Shown: positions 34,015 to 42,861 of the stretch, piece by piece | Position numbering within the stretch: position 1 is the first letter of the stretch | How the letters are laid out: each line of letters begins with the position of its first letter | Origin: Ruminococcaceae bacterium HV4-5-B5C | GTDB lineage: Bacteria; Bacillota; Clostridia; Oscillospirales; Acutalibacteraceae | DNA: 64,000 bases | Assembly: GCA_900184925.1 (NCBI GenBank) | Contig: FXYJ02000006.1 | Location: forward strand, 62,001 to 126,000 | Direction: 5' to 3' | Program-made: the position numbers and the translations under genes | Notes under the pieces: model-generated | What the model saw: only the letters and a program-made list of their open reading frames with translations | What the model was told of the DNA's origin: nothing | The model's database searches: none

Positions 34015-36606
34015 TTACTCAGTGTATTCTTCCATCATAAAGGCTTCAAAAATGTCGCCTTCCTTGATGTCGTTGTATTTATCGAGCCCGATGCCGCAGT
34101 CATAGCCTTCGGCGACCTCTTTGGCGTCGTCCTTGAAGCGCTTGAGCGAGGCAACGGTGTCTTCGGCGAGCACGACGCCGTCGCGCACCACGCGAATCTG
34201 TGCGGAACGGGTGATCTTGCCCGTTGTGACGTGCGCACCGGCGATGGTTCCGATGTTGGTGATGCGGTAGACCTGACGGACCTCCGCCTTGCCGAGCGCA
34301 ACCTCGCGCACCTTCGGGGCGAGCATGCCCTTGAGAGCCGCGCCGATTTCGTTGATGCAGTCGTAGATGACGCGGTAGAGGCGGATATCGACGCCGTCGC
34401 GCTTCGCGTTCTCTTCGGCCACGCTGTCGGGCCGCACGTTGAAGCCGACGATGACCGCGTTGGAGGCCGCGGCGAGCATTACGTCGGACTCGCTGATGGC
34501 GCCGACGCCGCTGTGAATAATATCCACACGCACTTCGTCGTTGCTCAGCTTTTCGAGCGACTGTCTCACGGCTTCCGCGGAACCCTGAACGTCCGCTTTG
34601 ACGATAATCTGGAATGCCTTGACTTCGCCCTCCTGCATCTGCTCGAACAGGTTGTCGAGCGTTACCTTGGTGCGGGAGTTGAACTTTTCTTCCTTCTGCT
34701 CGTTGCGGCGCTGTTCCACCAGCTCGCGGGCAAGACGTTCGTCGGTGACGGAGTTGAACACGTCGCCGCCTGTCGGCACGTCGTCGAGACCGGTAATTTC
34801 CGCCGGAACGCTCGGCCCGGCCGATTCGATCGGGGTGCCGTTTTCGTCCGCCATGGCGCGCACGCGCCCGACGGTTGTGCCGGCAACGAGAATGTCGCCG
34901 ACGTGGAGCGTGCCGTTCTGAACCAGAACGGTGGCCACGGGGCCGCGGCCCTTGTCGAGTCTGGCTTCAATGACGGTGCCCTTCGCGGCGCGGTCCGGGT
35001 TTGCTCTGAGCTCCTTCATGTCGGCCACGAGGAGAACAGTTTCCAGAAGATCTTTGATGCCGGTCTTTTTCACGGCAGAAACCGGGACGCACGGAATGTC
35101 TCCGCCCCATTCTTCCGGCACAAGGCCGTACTTCGTGAGGCCTTCCATGACAAGCTGCGGGTTGGCGCCGGGTTTATCCATCTTGTTGATGGCCACGACG
35201 ATGGAGACTTCCGCCGCCTTCGCGTGGTTGATGGCCTCGACGGTCTGCGGCATGATGCCGTCGTCCGCCGCGACAACGAGGATAGCGATATCGGTGACCT
35301 GGGCGCCGCGCGCACGCATCGTGGTGAACGCCTCATGGCCCGGGGTGTCGAGGAACGTGACGTCGCGGTCGTTTACTTTGACCTGATAGGCGCCGATGTG
35401 CTGCGTGATGCCGCCCGCTTCGGTGGAGGTAACGCTCGTGTGACGGATGGCGTCGAGCAGGGAGGTCTTGCCGTGGTCGACGTGGCCCATGACAACCACG
35501 ACCGGCGCGCGGGAGACGAGATTGTCGTCTTTATCTTCGCTGTCGTCGATGATGCGCTCTTCGATGGTCACGACGACTTCCTTCTGGACTTTCGCGTGGA
35601 ATTCCATGGCGGCGAGGGAAGCGGTCTCAAAATCGACAACGTCGTTGACTGCCGCGAACACGCCGAGGCCCATCAGCTTCTTGATAACTTCGGCGGCCGT
35701 CGCCTTCAGGCGCAGGGCAAGCTCGCCGACCGTGATCTGCTCCGGAATCTGCACGGTGATCGGCTTCGTCTTGCGCTCAAGCGCGATGCGGCGCAGACGC
35801 TCGGACTCGGTCTCCTTGCGGGAGGTACGCGGCCTGCCGCGGTAACGGGTGCTCTTCTGAACGAGTTTCTGCTTTTTCACCGTGTTGTCGGTGGATTTTA
35901 CTTTTTCAGAAGCGAGCCGGTCGTATTTCTCATTGTAGCGGTCCAGCTCCACGTTCGAGGCGTGGGTGTCCACAATGCGGCCTGCGGGGCGGTCGACGGT
36001 AGCGGCGGCAGTGCCCATGCGCACGGTCTGCTGCTGCGGGCGCTTTTGCGCGGGCTGCTGCTGCGGCTTCTGGGGCCTCGCCGGGTGCTGCTGTTGCTGC
36101 TGCCCTGCGGGGCGTCCGTCGCGGCGCTGTCCCTGGGCAAATCCGCCGCCCGGCTGCTGGAAGCGGTTCCGGTCCGGCTGGCGGTGAAACGAATTCTGAT
36201 TTTGCTGGCCGGGGCGGGCGGGCTGTCTCGCCGGGGCGTTCTGCGACGCCTGAGCGGGTCTTGCAGCCGGAGCCGGAGCCGGGGCCGCAGGCCTCGCGGC
36301 CGCCTGAGGCTGGGGGGCAGGCTTCGCGGCGGGACGCGGCTGCGCCGGTTTTTCCGGTGCGATGACCACGTCGGGCTGTTCGGCAACGACAATCGGCTGC
36401 TGCTTCGCGGATTCCGCAAAGTAAGCGTCCAGACTGTCGGCGTTGTTCTTCTGGGTAAACGCCTCAAAAACGAGGTCGAGCTCGTTTTCTTCGAGGGCCG
36501 TCATGTATTTTTCTGTTTTGCCCGTGTATTTTTCGAGCGTGTCAATCACGTCTTTGTTCTGGATGTTGAGATCCTTCGCGACGTCGTGAACTCTGTATTT
36601 CAGCAT
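34015..36606 (-). CDS. infB: Translation initiation factor IF-2
   Basis: This 863-residue GTPase places initiator tRNA on the 30S subunit. It has an IF2-N domain at the start ([20 protein letters not shown]) and a long low-complexity Gln/Pro/Ala/Arg region (about residues 70-230). The G domain carries [23 protein letters not shown] and NKMDKPGAN, followed by domains II-IV. The ATG at 36606 follows GAGGAGG; the preceding gene's stop overlaps it by seven bases. The Q-rich linker is unusually low in acidic residues. Confidence 0.98.
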   Translation of the reverse strand: MLKYRVHDVAKDLNIQNKDVIDTLEKYTGKTEKYMTALEENELDLVFEAFTQKNNADSLDAYFAESAKQQPIVVAEQPDVVIAPEKPAQPRPAAKPAPQPQAAARPAAPAPAPAARPAQASQNAPARQPARPGQQNQNSFHRQPDRNRFQQPGGGFAQGQRRDGRPAGQQQQQHPARPQKPQQQPAQKRPQQQTVRMGTAAATVDRPAGRIVDTHASNVELDRYNEKYDRLASEKVKSTDNTVKKQKLVQKSTRYRGRPRTSRKETESERLRRIALERKTKPITVQIPEQITVGELALRLKATAAEVIKKLMGLGVFAAVNDVVDFETASLAAMEFHAKVQKEVVVTIEERIIDDSEDKDDNLVSRAPVVVVMGHVDHGKTSLLDAIRHTSVTSTEAGGITQHIGAYQVKVNDRDVTFLDTPGHEAFTTMRARGAQVTDIAILVVAADDGIMPQTVEAINHAKAAEVSIVVAINKMDKPGANPQLVMEGLTKYGLVPEEWGGDIPCVPVSAVKKTGIKDLLETVLLVADMKELRANPDRAAKGTVIEARLDKGRGPVATVLVQNGTLHVGDILVAGTTVGRVRAMADENGTPIESAGPSVPAEITGLDDVPTGGDVFNSVTDERLARELVEQRRNEQKEEKFNSRTKVTLDNLFEQMQEGEVKAFQIIVKADVQGSAEAVRQSLEKLSNDEVRVDIIHSGVGAISESDVMLAAASNAVIVGFNVRPDSVAEENAKRDGVDIRLYRVIYDCINEIGAALKGMLAPKVREVALGKAEVRQVYRITNIGTIAGAHVTTGKITRSAQIRVVRDGVVLAEDTVASLKRFKDDAKEVAEGYDCGIGLDKYNDIKEGDIFEAFMMEEYTE

Positions 36607-36935
36607 AGTATCTTTCCTCCTCGATCTTCCGCACAAAGCTTCAGCAATGCTCCTGCGAACCCGCTGTCGTTTACCGCAAGGACGCCCGCCCGCTGCCCGA
36701 GGGCAGCCTGCACCGCGTCCATGCCTGCGGGAAGGGCGGCGGTGCGCACACCGGCTTTCTCCGCCTCTTCCTGCATGGCCTGCAAGGTACGGGGTGAAAG
36801 GTCCCCGCTCAGAAGGACCAGTTTCGCCTTCCGCCTGTGCACGGCCTGTTTCACCGCCTCGCTGCCAAGCTCCAGTTTCCCGGCTTTTCTGGCAAGGCCC
36901 AGCAGGCTCATCAGCCGATCATTCGTTTCCAAGCA
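36600..36935 (-). CDS. ylxQ: YlxQ/L7Ae-like RNA-binding ribosomal protein
   Basis: This 111-residue L7Ae/L30e-fold protein binds kink-turn RNA. Recognisable parts are [40 protein letters not shown] and [16 protein letters not shown] choose the TTG at 36935 because GGAGG lies 6 bases upstream; this start is inside the 3' end of ylxR. Its stop overlaps the infB start, so ylxR, ylxQ and infB are chained by overlaps. Confidence 0.9.
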   Translation of the reverse strand, partial: CLETNDRLMSLLGLARKAGKLELGSEAVKQAVHRRKAKLVLLSGDLSPRTLQAMQEEAEKAGVRTAALPAGMDAVQAALGQRAGVLAVNDSGFAGALLKLCAEDRGGKILC

Positions 36936-37191
36936 TTTCCTCCTCCATGTGGTCGTAAACTTCGTCCGGAATCTTGCACGAGAAGGCTTTTTCAAAACGA
37001 CGCGCTTTCCGCGCGGCCTTCAGGCAATCGATGTTTCTGCACACATACGCGCCGCGGCCGGGCTTTTTCCCGGTCAGGTCAAGGGAGACGTCTCCGTCGG
37101 GTGACCGCACCACGCGCACCAGCTCCTGTTTCGGCTTCATTTCACCGCAGCCAGTGCACATGCGCAGCGGCGTTTTTCTTTTGTGGATCAT
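36919..37191 (-). CDS. ylxR: YlxR (RnpM) RNA-binding protein
   Basis: This 90-residue DUF448 protein is called RnpM in recent work because it binds RNase P RNA. The signature RMCTGCGEMKPKQELVRVVR is followed by the basic GKKPGRGAYVCRNIDCL and a C-terminal helix. The CxxC and later cysteine are typical. It lies between nusA (37 bases) and ylxQ (overlap of 17), the invariable Firmicute position. Confidence 0.95.
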   Translation of the reverse strand: MIHKRKTPLRMCTGCGEMKPKQELVRVVRSPDGDVSLDLTGKKPGRGAYVCRNIDCLKAARKARRFEKAFSCKIPDEVYDHMEEEMLGNE

Positions 37192-37227
37192 GACGCGATC
37201 CCTCCTGTTTCCGGCGGCGTATGGATT

Positions 37228-38346
37228 TTATTCCTGCGGTTCCACAGGCTCCTGTTCCGGCTGCTCCGGTTCGCTGTAAAAACCGCTCTGGGGCTTGATG
37301 TCGATCTTCCAGCCCGTCAGGCGGGCGGCAAGGCGGGCGTTCTGGCCCTTGTTGCCGATGGCCAGCGAAAGCTGTTCGTCGGGCACGCTGACGCGGCAGG
37401 CGTGGGAGCCGTCCTCCGCGGGGAGAACGTCAAGAACGTCGGCCGGTGAAAGCGCCGAGGCGATGAATTTGCACGGGTCGTCGCTGTAGTCTACAATATC
37501 GATCTTTTCTCCGCCGAGCTCGTCGACGATGTGGTTTACGCGCATTCCTTTTGCGCCGATGCAGGAGCCGACGGCGTCAACGTCGGAGTTATGGCTGAGC
37601 ACGGCGATCTTGGTGCGGGAACCGGCTTCGCGCGCGACGGACTTGATCTCGACGGTGCCGTCGTAGATCTCGGGAACTTCGGCTTCGAAGAGGCGGCGCA
37701 CAAGGTCGGGGTGAATGCGGCTGATGATGGCGCGGGGTCCGCGCTCGGTCTCCTTGACGTCGGCGACATAAACCTTGATGTGGCTGCCGACCGTGAGCGT
37801 TTCGCCGGGAACCTGCTCCGACTTCGGGAGCACGGCCTCGGCTTTGCCGATGATGAGCGTCGCAGCCCCGGTGCGCGGGTCGATCTGGTCGACAATGGCG
37901 GAAACAAGCTCCTGGTGCTTGCTTTCAAATTCCTGCAGCATGCGGCTGCGCTCCCCGTCGCGGATGCCCTGCCGGATGATGTTGCGCGCGGTCATGGCCG
38001 CGATGCGCCCGAAATTTTTTGTATCGGTCGGCACGGGGACGGTTTCGCCCTCCACGGCAGTGGGGTCGATGTTCCGCGCGTTCTCCACGGTGATTTCCCG
38101 CCCCGGCTCGGTGACGTCGGCGACGACGACCTTGTTGAGGAACACCTGGAAAAGCCCCTTTGCCGGGTCTACGGATACCGTGCAGTCCTCGTTGCCGTAG
38201 CTGCTTTTGCATGCCGTAACGATGGCTTTCCGAATGCGGTCCACCATAAAGTCCATCGAAATGCCGTGCTCTTTTTCAAGCAGCGAGAGGGCGTTGAAGA
38301 TTTCGCTGCTGCCCGCAACGGGTTCCGTTTTCTTTTTGCTTCTCAT
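37228..38346 (-). CDS. nusA: Transcription termination/antitermination factor NusA
   Basis: This 372-residue RNA polymerase-associated factor has the N-terminal polymerase-binding domain (MDFMVDRIRKAIVTACKSSY), an S1 domain at about 135-200 and two KH domains (NSDVDAVGSCIGAKGMRVNH and LAIGNKGQNARLAARLTGWK). There are no C-terminal acidic repeats, as is normal for Firmicutes. The ATG overlaps the rimP stop by four bases. Confidence 0.97.
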   Translation of the reverse strand: MRSKKKTEPVAGSSEIFNALSLLEKEHGISMDFMVDRIRKAIVTACKSSYGNEDCTVSVDPAKGLFQVFLNKVVVADVTEPGREITVENARNIDPTAVEGETVPVPTDTKNFGRIAAMTARNIIRQGIRDGERSRMLQEFESKHQELVSAIVDQIDPRTGAATLIIGKAEAVLPKSEQVPGETLTVGSHIKVYVADVKETERGPRAIISRIHPDLVRRLFEAEVPEIYDGTVEIKSVAREAGSRTKIAVLSHNSDVDAVGSCIGAKGMRVNHIVDELGGEKIDIVDYSDDPCKFIASALSPADVLDVLPAEDGSHACRVSVPDEQLSLAIGNKGQNARLAARLTGWKIDIKPQSGFYSEPEQPEQEPVEPQE

Positions 38347-38843
38347 GATTCCTCAATCTCCTCCAAAAAATCATCACCGCAAAGCCGCACCGAAGAAACG
38401 TCTTTCCGTGCGATCTCCAACGGTTCACCGGCTTCGGGCTCAAGGGTGAACGTCGCCCCGGAAAACGCACGGAGCGTTCCCGTCAGCACACGGCGGCCGT
38501 CCTCAAGCGGGCGGATCAGCCGCACCGAAACCGCGGAGCCGAGAAATGCCTCGAAATGCTCCGGGCGGGTCAGCTCGCGGTTCACTCCGGGCGAAGAAAC
38601 CTCCATACAGTACGGCCCCGGGATGGGGTCGAGCTCGTCGAGCGGGCCGTTGACGGCACGGCTCATTTTCTCGCAGTCCTCAATGCCGACGCCCCCGTCT
38701 TTGTCGATAAAAATCCGGAGGTACCACGCCCCGCCCTCACGCACATAGCGGACGTCCCAGACGGACAGCCCGAGTGCTTCGGCGTAAGGCTGAATGAACC
38801 CGCGAACCGTCTCGGCGACGCCGCCTTTCTTTTTTCCGGCCAA
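38343..38843 (-). CDS. rimP: Ribosome maturation factor RimP
   Basis: This 166-residue 30S maturation factor is recognised by FIQPYAEALGLSVWDVRYVR, WYLRIFIDKDGGVGIEDCEK and the signature MEVSSPGVNRELTRPEHFEA. The start is set at the TTG at 38843, since GAGG lies 8 bases upstream and this gives the usual length; upstream in-frame sequence to 38927 is not family-like. It opens the rimP-nusA-infB cluster. Confidence 0.95.
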   Translation of the reverse strand: MAGKKKGGVAETVRGFIQPYAEALGLSVWDVRYVREGGAWYLRIFIDKDGGVGIEDCEKMSRAVNGPLDELDPIPGPYCMEVSSPGVNRELTRPEHFEAFLGSAVSVRLIRPLEDGRRVLTGTLRAFSGATFTLEPEAGEPLEIARKDVSSVRLCGDDFLEEIEES

Positions 38844-38963
38844 TGCATTCACCTCATAAGACAAACAAAAGAGCGGGTCACCCCACTCTTTCATCCTCAC
38901 TTTAATATTCTTATTGTATTTTACCACGGACGTCCGGAAAAAGCAAGCGGAAATTCCCCGGGG

Positions 38964-39506
38964 TTATTCTTCCATCTGCTTGCCGAGGAACGACGCCGCG
39001 ATCTGCGCCATCTTCGCGCCGAACTCCGGCGCGGAAACGGGTTCGCCCTCGTCGGGCTGCAGGATGACGACCGAGCCGGTCACATCGCTCGAGGCGAGAA
39101 TCGGGCAGACAATCTGAGCCGGGCGGTCCACTCCCTCCACGGGGAGCAGCTTCTCGCCGGAAGATTCCACAAAGGTACGGCGGGTCTGGACGCATTCTTC
39201 CAGTTCCTGCGTGATGCGGCGCTCCAGATATTCCTTACGGGGAACACCCGCCGCGGCAATGACGTGGTCCCTGTCGCAGACGATGATGGGCAGGCCGGCC
39301 ACCCGGTTCAGAACCTCCGCATACTGCGCGGCGAACGTGGAAAGCTCCCCTACGGGAGAGTATTTTTTGAAAATAACGTCGCCCTGTGAATCCGTAAAAA
39401 TTTCGAGCGCGTCTCCTTCGCGGATCCGCAGTGTCCTGCGGATTTCCTTTGGAATCACGATGCGGCCTAGGTCGTCGATCCTTCGCACGATGCCCGTTGC
39501 TTTCAT
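38964..39506 (-). CDS. spoVT: Stage V sporulation protein T (AbrB-type regulator with GAF domain)
   Basis: This 180-residue regulator works late in forespore development. The N-terminal swapped-hairpin AbrB domain is MKATGIVRRIDDLGRIVIPK followed by EIRRTLRIREGDALEIFTD. A C-terminal GAF-like domain (LPIIVCDRDHVIAAAGVPRK, GSVVILQPDEGEPVS) completes the protein. The ATG at 39506 has GGAGGG upstream. It is a strong marker of an endospore-forming lineage. It lies 120 bases upstream of rimP on the same strand. Confidence 0.95.
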   Translation of the reverse strand: MKATGIVRRIDDLGRIVIPKEIRRTLRIREGDALEIFTDSQGDVIFKKYSPVGELSTFAAQYAEVLNRVAGLPIIVCDRDHVIAAAGVPRKEYLERRITQELEECVQTRRTFVESSGEKLLPVEGVDRPAQIVCPILASSDVTGSVVILQPDEGEPVSAPEFGAKMAQIAASFLGKQMEE

Positions 39507-39724
39507 TTTTCTTTCCCTCCTGCGCGATTGATTTGACAACCATATTATCCGCAGGAAAACAGGGCATATACCACACTTTTGCCTGCCGCGTGAAAAATCC
39601 GGAAAAAGAGGAAAAAAATCGCGGAGCAAAATCCGGGCTTGTCAACCGGCGGGGGGAACGTTATAATGAAATCGCATCAATAAAACTGTACCATAATAAA
39701 AAAGAAAGCAATGGGGTGTTTTCC

Positions 39725-40174
39725 GTGAAAAAGATATGGAAAATCTGCGCCGTAGCTCTTGCCGCGGCGATTCTGACGGTGTTTGCCGGGTGCTCGGCCC
39801 GCACGGCGGCAACTGCAGACGAGTTTGAAAAGCAGGCCAAGAGCGCGGGCTTCACGGTAAAGACCGTGACGGACGACAGTTCGGGTGCGGCCAAATCCCT
39901 CACGGCGACGAAAGACGGTTCCGACGTCGAGGCGGACTATCACCTGTTTTCAACCGGCGACGCAGCCCAGAACTGGTATACGGAGCAGAAAAGCTCCATG
40001 ACAATCGGCACCGGCAAGAACGTCGTAGACAGCGACGCTTACAGCAAATTTACGCTGACTAACGGAGAGATCCGCTATGTGCTGGTCCGCATGGATAAAA
40101 CGGTTGTGCTCTGCAAGACGGTGGACGTGAAACAGAGCAGCATTGACTCGCTGCTGAAGGCCATCGGGTACTGA
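39725..40174 (+). CDS. Small lipoprotein, unrecognised
   Basis: This 149-residue secreted protein has a lipoprotein signal: basic KKIWK, hydrophobic ICAVALAAAILTVF and lipobox FAGC, so it is predicted to be anchored to the outer face of the membrane by its cysteine near residue 23. The mature part alternates TADEFEKQAKSAGFTVKTVT and SKFTLTNGEIRYVLVRMDKT, suggesting a small alpha/beta domain. The start is GTG at 39725 with GGGGTG just upstream. A terminator follows. Family not recognised. Confidence 0.75.
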   Translation: MKKIWKICAVALAAAILTVFAGCSARTAATADEFEKQAKSAGFTVKTVTDDSSGAAKSLTATKDGSDVEADYHLFSTGDAAQNWYTEQKSSMTIGTGKNVVDSDAYSKFTLTNGEIRYVLVRMDKTVVLCKTVDVKQSSIDSLLKAIGY

Positions 40175-40189
40175 CGGGCCTTTTGCGAG

Positions 40190-40229
40190 AAAAAAGAGAA
40201 GCCTCCGAAGGGGGGCTTCTCTTTTTTTT
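40190..40229. terminator. Bidirectional intrinsic terminator
   Basis: AAAAGAGAAGCC and GGCTTCTCTTTT with long A- and T-runs, between the convergent lipoprotein and Nudix genes. Confidence 0.92.
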
Positions 40230-40236
40230 GCCGCAG

Positions 40237-40656
40237 TCAGTCCTGCAGGGATTCCTGCACACGCTGCAGGAGCGCAGGCTGGATGTCGGGGTAGCTGAGG
40301 TCGGCGGGGACGCTTTCGAAAAAGTCGATGCGCTCCATCTCGTAATCCGGAAGGGCAAAGAACTCCTGAATCTCGGCAAAATAAAGCATGCCGAATTCCT
40401 CTTCTCCCGATTCCTCCCGCACACCGTAAACGCACACGGGCGTAAGACGGAACCGGGCGGCGCCGGTTTCCTCATAAAGCTCCCGGCGGGCCGTCGCTTC
40501 AATGTTTTCTCCGTTTTCCCGGTGCCCGCCCGGAATTTCGTAGGTGTTCCGCTCCTTCTTCCGGCAGAAGACCCATTTTCCGTCGTGGCGCGACGCAATT
40601 ACTGCAAATTTCAGCGCATCGTCATCCACACTGTCGTAGAACAGTACCTGACGCAT
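40237..40656 (-). CDS. Nudix hydrolase
   Basis: This 139-residue pyrophosphohydrolase of nucleoside diphosphate derivatives has a complete Nudix box: GGHRENGENIEATARRELYE continuing ETGA, with the REL-EETG metal site. The upstream strand VIASRHDGKWVFCRKKE also fits. It resembles 8-oxo-dGTP or NUDT-like enzymes of Clostridia, but substrate is undefined. It lies 23 bases downstream of rnfA on the same strand and could be cotranscribed. Confidence 0.9.
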   Translation of the reverse strand: MRQVLFYDSVDDDALKFAVIASRHDGKWVFCRKKERNTYEIPGGHRENGENIEATARRELYEETGAARFRLTPVCVYGVREESGEEEFGMLYFAEIQEFFALPDYEMERIDFFESVPADLSYPDIQPALLQRVQESLQD

Positions 40657-40679
40657 TGCTCCTCACACTCCCTCAATCA

Positions 40680-41258
40680 TCAAAAAACTCTTCCGGAAAG
40701 ACCGGCAAATACCATCGAAAGGATGCCGATGTAGATCAGAACGCCCGGCAGACCGGAGAATGCGCGGGGCATGTCGGGGTTGGAACAGATGCGGAGAGCC
40801 TGCTCGAGAAAAAGCACGGCGAGGAAGAACGCGGCGCCCGTGCCGAGCGCGAAGCCGATGGTTTCCGGCAGGCCAAACGTAAACTCCTGCTGCAGGAACG
40901 GGATCGCCAGCACCACGGTGTTGACCGCCGCCTGCGCCAGAATGGCCGAGTACTTCTCAAAAAAAGGCTTTGCCGCCGCGCGCAGAACCGCCGCCGCAAT
41001 GAGGTAAAGCAGAGCCGCCGCCACGGCGATGACGGCCGGGTAAGCGATCTGCCGCGGTTCGGCGGAAAACAGCGGAGAAAGCAGAAAGCCCGCGAGGCCG
41101 GAGCCGAGAGAGAACACGGTGACGAAAAGAGAGTAGATTCCTGCGGAAGCAGGCCGCCGTGCCGCGCGGAGAGCCCGGCTGAACCCGGCGCCCTGTGCGA
41201 ACAGAAGATTTTCCGCCGTCAGGGCGAGCAGAGCCGCCGTCAGCATTTTCCCAAACAT
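40680..41258 (-). CDS. rnfA: RnfA-type membrane subunit
   Basis: This 192-residue protein has six predicted helices and belongs to the RnfA/RnfE/NqrD/NqrE family. The start MFGKMLTAALLALTAENLLF resembles the RnfA N-terminus. LAQAAVNTVVLAIPFLQQEF and IGFALGTGAAFFLAVLFLEQ match RnfA halves. In complete complexes RnfA and RnfE hold a membrane Fe-S centre between half-helices; the usual paired cysteine positions are not obvious here (only C156-like RICSN near the end). GGGAGG precedes the ATG. Last in rnfCDEA. Confidence 0.75.
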   Translation of the reverse strand: MFGKMLTAALLALTAENLLFAQGAGFSRALRAARRPASAGIYSLFVTVFSLGSGLAGFLLSPLFSAEPRQIAYPAVIAVAAALLYLIAAAVLRAAAKPFFEKYSAILAQAAVNTVVLAIPFLQQEFTFGLPETIGFALGTGAAFFLAVLFLEQALRICSNPDMPRAFSGLPGVLIYIGILSMVFAGLSGRVF

Positions 41259-41261
41259 CGG

Positions 41262-41894
41262 CTATCCCTCCCGCGCGGCGTTTTCTTCCCGCCGCAGATT
41301 GATTTTCTGAATCAGCGCGGCGAGCAGCCCCACAAGCAGGAACCCCGCGAACGGGAGGTCCAGCCCGCCGCCGATGCCTTCCCCGGCGGTTCCGTGACCC
41401 CAGATGCCTCCCGTGAGCCAGAGCTCCCGGGCCGAGGCCACAAGGCAGACGACAGCCGCAAAGCCGACGGAGCACCCGGCCGCGTCGGCGAGCACCGCGG
41501 GAAAAATGTGTTCGGGCGCGTATTCCTCCGCGCGGGAGTACAGAACGGAGTTGCAGGTCATCAGAGCCGCCGCCATGCCGAGCCGCTCCACGCTGCCGGG
41601 CATGACTTTCCCGAGGAGGAGAACGGCCGGAACGTAAAAGACAGCCGAGACAATCAGTACGGCCGCGGGGCGAACCCATTTCGGCATGAGCATTCCGGTC
41701 CCGCAGAGCACAAGCTCCGACGGAACCGAGATCAGCAGAAACAGGAGCGACAGCGCGGCAGCATCTTTCAGGCCGGTCGCCGCCGCAACGGCAGGGAACA
41801 GCCCGAGGGCACCCACCACGACGGGGTTCCGGAACAGAACGCCGCTGCGGAAGATCAGGCCCGTGCCGCGAAAATAAGGAAGACGGTTATTCAT
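41262..41894 (-). CDS. rnfE: RnfE-type membrane subunit
   Basis: This 210-residue protein has six predicted helices and is homologous to RnfE/NqrD. Recognisable parts are SGVLFRNPVVVGALGLFPAV, LLISVPSELVLCGTGMLMPK and RLGMAAALMTCNSVLYSRAE, the last resembling the conserved half-helix with cysteine (ITNCxxLGRAEAFA) of Rnf/Nqr. The ATG at 41894 has GGAGG upstream and overlaps the rnfD stop by eight bases. It is followed after three bases by rnfA. Confidence 0.8.
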   Translation of the reverse strand: MNNRLPYFRGTGLIFRSGVLFRNPVVVGALGLFPAVAAATGLKDAAALSLLFLLISVPSELVLCGTGMLMPKWVRPAAVLIVSAVFYVPAVLLLGKVMPGSVERLGMAAALMTCNSVLYSRAEEYAPEHIFPAVLADAAGCSVGFAAVVCLVASARELWLTGGIWGHGTAGEGIGGGLDLPFAGFLLVGLLAALIQKINLRREENAAREG

Positions 41895-42861
41895 GCGCTT
41901 TTGCCTCCCATCCGCGCAGATGCTCCACAGCCGCGGAAAGAAGCGGCGAAACGGCGTCTGCCGCGAGCACGGCGAACACTGCGCCCTGTTCATACTGGCC
42001 GAAATACCGGAAGACCATCAGCAGCGCTCCTGCGAGCGCGCCGTAGATACACCGGCCCGTCCGCGAGCGCGGCTCGCAGACCGGGTTTGAAACCATAAAG
42101 ACCGCACAGAAAAGAAGCGACCCCGAAAGAAGCTCATATTTCACCGAAGTCAGCGGGCTGCAGGCAATGCGCGGGAACAGCGCTGCCAGCAGCGCCGTCA
42201 CCCCGAGAAAGAACGCCGTCGGTTCCCAGTGCGCGGAGCCGCTCAGAAAAAGAAGCAGTCCGCCCGCGGCAACCACGAGCGCGAGACCCGAGGCGAGCGG
42301 GCCGGCAATCGGATTCCAAAGCAGGTCGAGAGGAAGAATGTCCGGCTTCAGGCCGTCTTTCAGAACGGCGGCGGCGGACTGCCCTTCCCGGAACACACAG
42401 GGGCCGAACGCCGGAAGAACATACGGCTGCGAGGGGTCAAAATAAGTAAACACAAGGCTGGGCCAGCAGAGAGCCGTAAAAGCGACTCCGGCGGCCGCCG
42501 GGTTAAACGGTGTCCGGCCGAACGGCCCGAACGGCGCTTTGGCAATCAGAATGGCAAACGCACCCGCTGCGCACGGGAGCCAGAGCGGCGCGTTGAGAGG
42601 CATCAGCATCACACAGACCATGCCCGTCACCAGCGGTGACGGGTCGGTCACGAAAAAGCGGCCGGTCCGCAGAAGGTTCGCGAGAAGCTCGCAGAGCAGA
42701 CAGGTCAGCATGGCCGCACACGCCATCGTCACCGGGCGGGGCCCGTAGCGAACCGTCGGCACGACCAGCAGAATGAAGAGCGCAAACAGCGTCCAGCCGA
42801 GCATCGACCGCACGCATGGGCCTTCCCGCGTGAACGGCGGGGCAGCGTCCCGGAGAATCAT
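41887..42861 (-). CDS. rnfD: RnfD/NqrB-type membrane subunit with altered flavin site
   Basis: This 324-residue protein with about nine to ten helices belongs to the RnfD/NqrB family, which normally carries covalent FMN. The conserved FGRTPFNPAAAGVAFTALCW (FNPA motif) at about 114-133 and SNPVCEPRSRTGRCIYGALA at about 258-277 are intact. The usual SGAT-PL-xx-LK flavinylation motif is replaced at residues 159-168 by EGQSAAAVLK, leaving at best a serine. AGGAGG precedes the ATG, which overlaps the rnfC stop by four bases. Confidence 0.85.
   Translation of the reverse strand: MILRDAAPPFTREGPCVRSMLGWTLFALFILLVVPTVRYGPRPVTMACAAMLTCLLCELLANLLRTGRFFVTDPSPLVTGMVCVMLMPLNAPLWLPCAAGAFAILIAKAPFGPFGRTPFNPAAAGVAFTALCWPSLVFTYFDPSQPYVLPAFGPCVFREGQSAAAVLKDGLKPDILPLDLLWNPIAGPLASGLALVVAAGGLLLFLSGSAHWEPTAFFLGVTALLAALFPRIACSPLTSVKYELLSGSLLFCAVFMVSNPVCEPRSRTGRCIYGALAGALLMVFRYFGQYEQGAVFAVLAADAVSPLLSAAVEHLRGWEAKAHE

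Noticed and set aside
33868-37104. Very long plus-strand open frame of more than 1000 codons opposite infB, ylxQ and ylxR
   Set aside because: It is the antisense of well-identified genes; high GC codon bias keeps this frame open, and its translation resembles no protein family.
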